Assembly: GCA_015680685.1 (NCBI GenBank)
Contig: MNCI01018056.1
Span: 5,935 to 38,688, forward strand
Reading direction: 5' to 3'
From: Gnetum montanum
Lineage: Eukaryota > Streptophyta > Gnetopsida > Gnetales > Gnetaceae
Length of the DNA: 32,754 bases
Below the pieces are notes generated by a model that worked only from the letters and a program-made list of their open reading frames with translations, did not search any database and was not told the DNA's origin. Below, one piece after another: positions 30,331-32,754 of this stretch. How positions within the stretch are numbered: position 1 is the first letter of the stretch; each line of letters opens with the position of its first letter. Made by a program: the position numbers and the translations under genes.

Positions 30331-32435
30331 GTACGTTGAGCTCTATTTTTGGTTTGAAGGGAGCTCTGAAGCCTTATTTGATGGAGAAGCGTTCGGAGGC
30401 TCAATCGCTTGTGGTTGTGAGAGCTTGTTTGGACTATTGGTTTTGAAGAAAGGTCTTCTCTTTGTGTGGTTGTCAGAACTAGCATCGGGTTGAAGGTTTA
30501 CATCTCTTGTAGCATTGCGTTACTGCAGTTGAGTAGGGAGTTCCCCTTGCATTGCTGGAGTAGGTGGTAATGGAGCTATCGGTGTGAGAGATGCGGATGG
30601 ATTTGGAGGATGGTATGTATGTGATGTGTCTCCCCTAGGAGAAGGAGTCCTATAATAATCCTAAGCTTGGTAGTGACATCGTGGTGTCACATGACCAACA
30701 AAGCTAGGTGGAGAGATTGGTTGTTGCACGTAGTAGCCATATGGATCCGGTTACCGGTAAGGATATTGTTGTCTTGGTGGTGGCATCCCCCATGACTGTG
30801 GGTATTACCACTATTGGTGTTGCTCAATAGGTTGTGGCGGAGTCCCACTTGGATAATACGTTAAAGGTTGGTGGAATTTCCTTGGGTTACCTTGGGGATA
30901 AGGTAACCTTCGGGGTGTTTGCCGTTTGTTAAGTCGTGGGTTAAGTGCATACATCCCAGACTCTTGCAAATGTGACATTACTGGGAAAAATCCTTTAGGA
31001 TGGTCATACTGGAATATTTCACATCCACCGTCATTATCTGTATCAGAATCCACAACCTCTTTGGTAATGGCCATTTTACCCTTACCTTTGTTACGTGCAT
31101 GGTCCAAATCCCTCTTTTTATTTTTATCATAGTCACTACCTCACTCCTTAGACTCCTCTATGATTTTAAGAACGGCTTCAAATATACTATCTAAGGAGTC
31201 CCACATTTGGTCTACCTTTGCTGACACATCTGTTGTTAATTTTTGGAGCAGCAAGGTTTTCCTATGCACCAGCTCTTCGAGTGATGACTCTTCCTCCTCC
31301 TCACAGAATCTCACTCCCCTCTTTCGAAGGGAAGGATCGCAGTTGTACTCTTCCACACTTTCTCTCTTACGTAGCTCTCCTTCTTCCTTAGCTACTTCTT
31401 CCAACAATCTATGGACCTGATGGGACCTAAGCTCTGATAATCTCCCTTGGGCATACGTTCCAAGGGTTCTCCTGGTTTCATGCCTAAGTCTGTCTACGAG
31501 ATGGCGTAGTTGATCCTGTTGCGAGTAACCATGGCCTAGGCAATGATGTAACTGTGCATAAAATCGACCCATGGCAGCATCCAAGGATTCATGATTTCCC
31601 TACTTCCATCCTTGGATTTTTTTTCGTAGGTTGGACACCTAGGAGTACATTTGATATTTATCATTAAACAATTCTAGCATCGTACTCCACCTCCTAATGG
31701 TTTCTGGTTTTAAGGACCGGTACCAGCTTTCCGCTTCTTTTACTAGTGTCCTTGGGAACAAATTTAATTTTTACCACTCATTCTCAATGTTCTGCAAGGC
31801 ACATGCATCGTGAAATGCTTGTAAGTGGTTCTGAGGATCAGCGTTGTATCCCCCCTCAAATTGTGGGATATTATTCATGTCTAATCTCTTGATCCTGCTA
31901 TCTTTCTGGTGCCTTGTAGGAATTCTTACAGCCTCCGTTATGTCTAACATGCTTTGGGTTGCGAGTAGGGGTTCTTCGTGGTCATTTCGTTCATAGCGTC
32001 TATGATGTCTATGAAGTTCCCTACTTTCCCTTCTTCCATGCCATGATTCTCTAGAGTGCCCTCGTCCTCACTCTCGACTCTCTCGTCAAGGTTTCTCACT
32101 CTGTTTACCTTTATCCTCATGGTTAGGCTCCTTATGACTACGTCCTGATACTAAAGGAGAGGATGAATGTGATGATGAAGGGGAAGAAGAAGGAGAACCA
32201 TCACCATGAATATGTTTTCTACCTTCTCTTCGGTGGTCTCAGCCCTGATCATGATGACGATCAGAATGCCCACCCTTATCGTGTGTTTGTGCTCCCTCGT
32301 TGAACACTTGGTGTTCGTGGGGATCAGAACTAGGGTTGTGAATCGTGGAGTGAAGGTTATGATACACCACCTCCTCACAATTGTGAGAAGGGGGAACATC
32401 ATTTTGTGGAGAACCTATTGAAATAGGTTCACCAC
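30331..32435 (-). pseudogene. gag: Gag of element B, one frame with only stop codons as damage
   Basis: From 32435 to the protease the same frame holds all the way. Domains in order: an acidic and Ser/Arg/His-rich linker (32435-32010, ending DHEEPLLATQSMLDIT), and a retrotransposon-gag (capsid-like) domain (about 31930-31500, with MNNIPQFEGGYNADPQNHLQ, KEAESWYRSLKPETIRRWS, LELFNDKYQMYS). A charged helical part follows (31584-31141, LRHLVDRLRHETRRTLGTY, EEVAKEEGELRKRESVEEY), then a Lys/Asp-rich segment, and a Pro/Gln/Tyr-rich tail (30960-30520). No CCHC zinc knuckle is seen. I count 13 in-frame stops: five TAG, four TAA, four TGA. Each can arise from CAG, CAA or CGA. The N-terminal ~135 residues present in element E are cut off by the LTR at 32436. 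Confidence 0.8.
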
Positions 32436-32754
32436 TGATGAGTGGCGAGGTACCCCTACACTCAACCATACGAAACGAGTGTAGCACGCGCGATCCGGTC
32501 GAACTTCGTAGACTAAATGCCTAAACGCCCCATGGAATACTTGGGGTTAATCATTCGTTGTCTTCGTAGACTTACTTGTTGTTGTCACGGTGTATGATTA
32601 AGTAAGTCTGAGGTATATGATTTTTTTGGTCTTTTCTGGTTTTATATCCTACGCTATGAGGTGAAGGGTTGAGAAACTAACTAACTCTAACTAAGGACCT
32701 AAGTCTAAATTAACTAGCGTCAGCATCCATTCCCACTTACCGTACACACCCTGA
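32436..32754 (-). repeat. LTR F, partial (runs off the window)
   Basis: Starts TGATGAGT at 32436 and is about 90% identical by eye to LTR E (2722 onward) over 319 bp, but only about 80% to B's own 3' LTR. It sits directly against the middle of gag, with no PBS or leader between. It is therefore more likely a younger insertion into element B's gag than B's own 5' LTR, although a deletion is possible. The rest is outside the window. Confidence 0.8.

Larger units (their letters stand above)
26902..32435 (-). mobile_element. Element B: gag-protease copy without pol or aORF
   Basis: On the minus strand the order is gag (from 32435), protease, then directly the post-integrase noncoding block, a private 400-bp segment, PPT and 3' LTR (27606-26902). 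The join at about 29545-29560 goes from the PR-RT linker (ATATCAATTGGGAGAAGTTGG, matching DDTYWGEL in A) to the sequence that follows integrase in A. RT, RNase H and integrase are thus cleanly absent, as is the aORF. It is inserted in the aORF of element C. The 5' end is hidden: gag abuts another LTR at 32436. Confidence 0.75.

Noticed and set aside
31160-31420. Plus-strand open frame rich in Ser
   Set aside because: Shadow of the gag charged region on the minus strand of element B.

Overview
The window looks like nuclear intergenic DNA from a large, repeat-rich plant genome, almost certainly a seed plant. It is AT-rich and filled with nested, decayed LTR retrotransposons of one Ty3/gypsy family, probably of the Athila/Tat (OTA) branch. 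A LINE fragment and a few unassigned stretches lie between them. I see no intact host gene, tRNA, rRNA or CRISPR array. Species cannot be named. N positions at 3236, 13950, 17934 and 14118-14132 show a draft assembly.

The family is recognised from six LTRs (starting at 2722, 5467, 15985, 23602, 26902 and 32436 as read on the plus strand) plus one LTR in the opposite orientation (22046-22882). Most LTRs carry the 8-bp terminal inverted repeat TGATGAGT...ACTCATCA (some copies vary by a base), a TATA box near the U3/R boundary, and, where preserved, a tRNA-Asp-type primer binding site or a G-rich polypurine tract beside them.

Layout: 1-330 possible R/U5 part of an unrelated LTR; 331-1674 unassigned, with a GC-richer exon-like part; 1675-3423 element E (minus: LTR, PBS, gag, then broken off); 3424-4689 unassigned; 4690-5440 LINE endonuclease fragment (minus); 5467-16826 element A (minus), the only near-full-length copy, with LTR, PBS, gag, rearranged PR/RT, RNase H, integrase, a long noncoding block, an extra ORF (aORF), PPT and LTR; 16827-17178 unassigned; 17179-22882 element D (plus), 5'-truncated, with noncoding block, aORF and LTR; 22883-23601 plus-strand gag remnant caught between two LTRs; 23602-26901 element C (minus: LTR and aORF), cut by 26902-32435 element B (minus: LTR, noncoding block, protease, gag, but no RT/RNase H/integrase/aORF); 32436-32754 LTR F, which abuts B's gag.

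The most interesting point is that the family has two forms. The long form (A, C, D) carries a sense-strand aORF of about 950 codons behind integrase. In both copies where the region survives, the aORF lies about 400 bp downstream of a conserved internal TATA element, and in A that element sits beside U3-like repeats. The short form (B, perhaps E) keeps gag and protease in one unshifted frame of about 930 codons but has lost pol and aORF, as expected of a gag-bearing non-autonomous partner. All protein remnants are broken. B is broken only by stop codons that C-to-T changes can explain.
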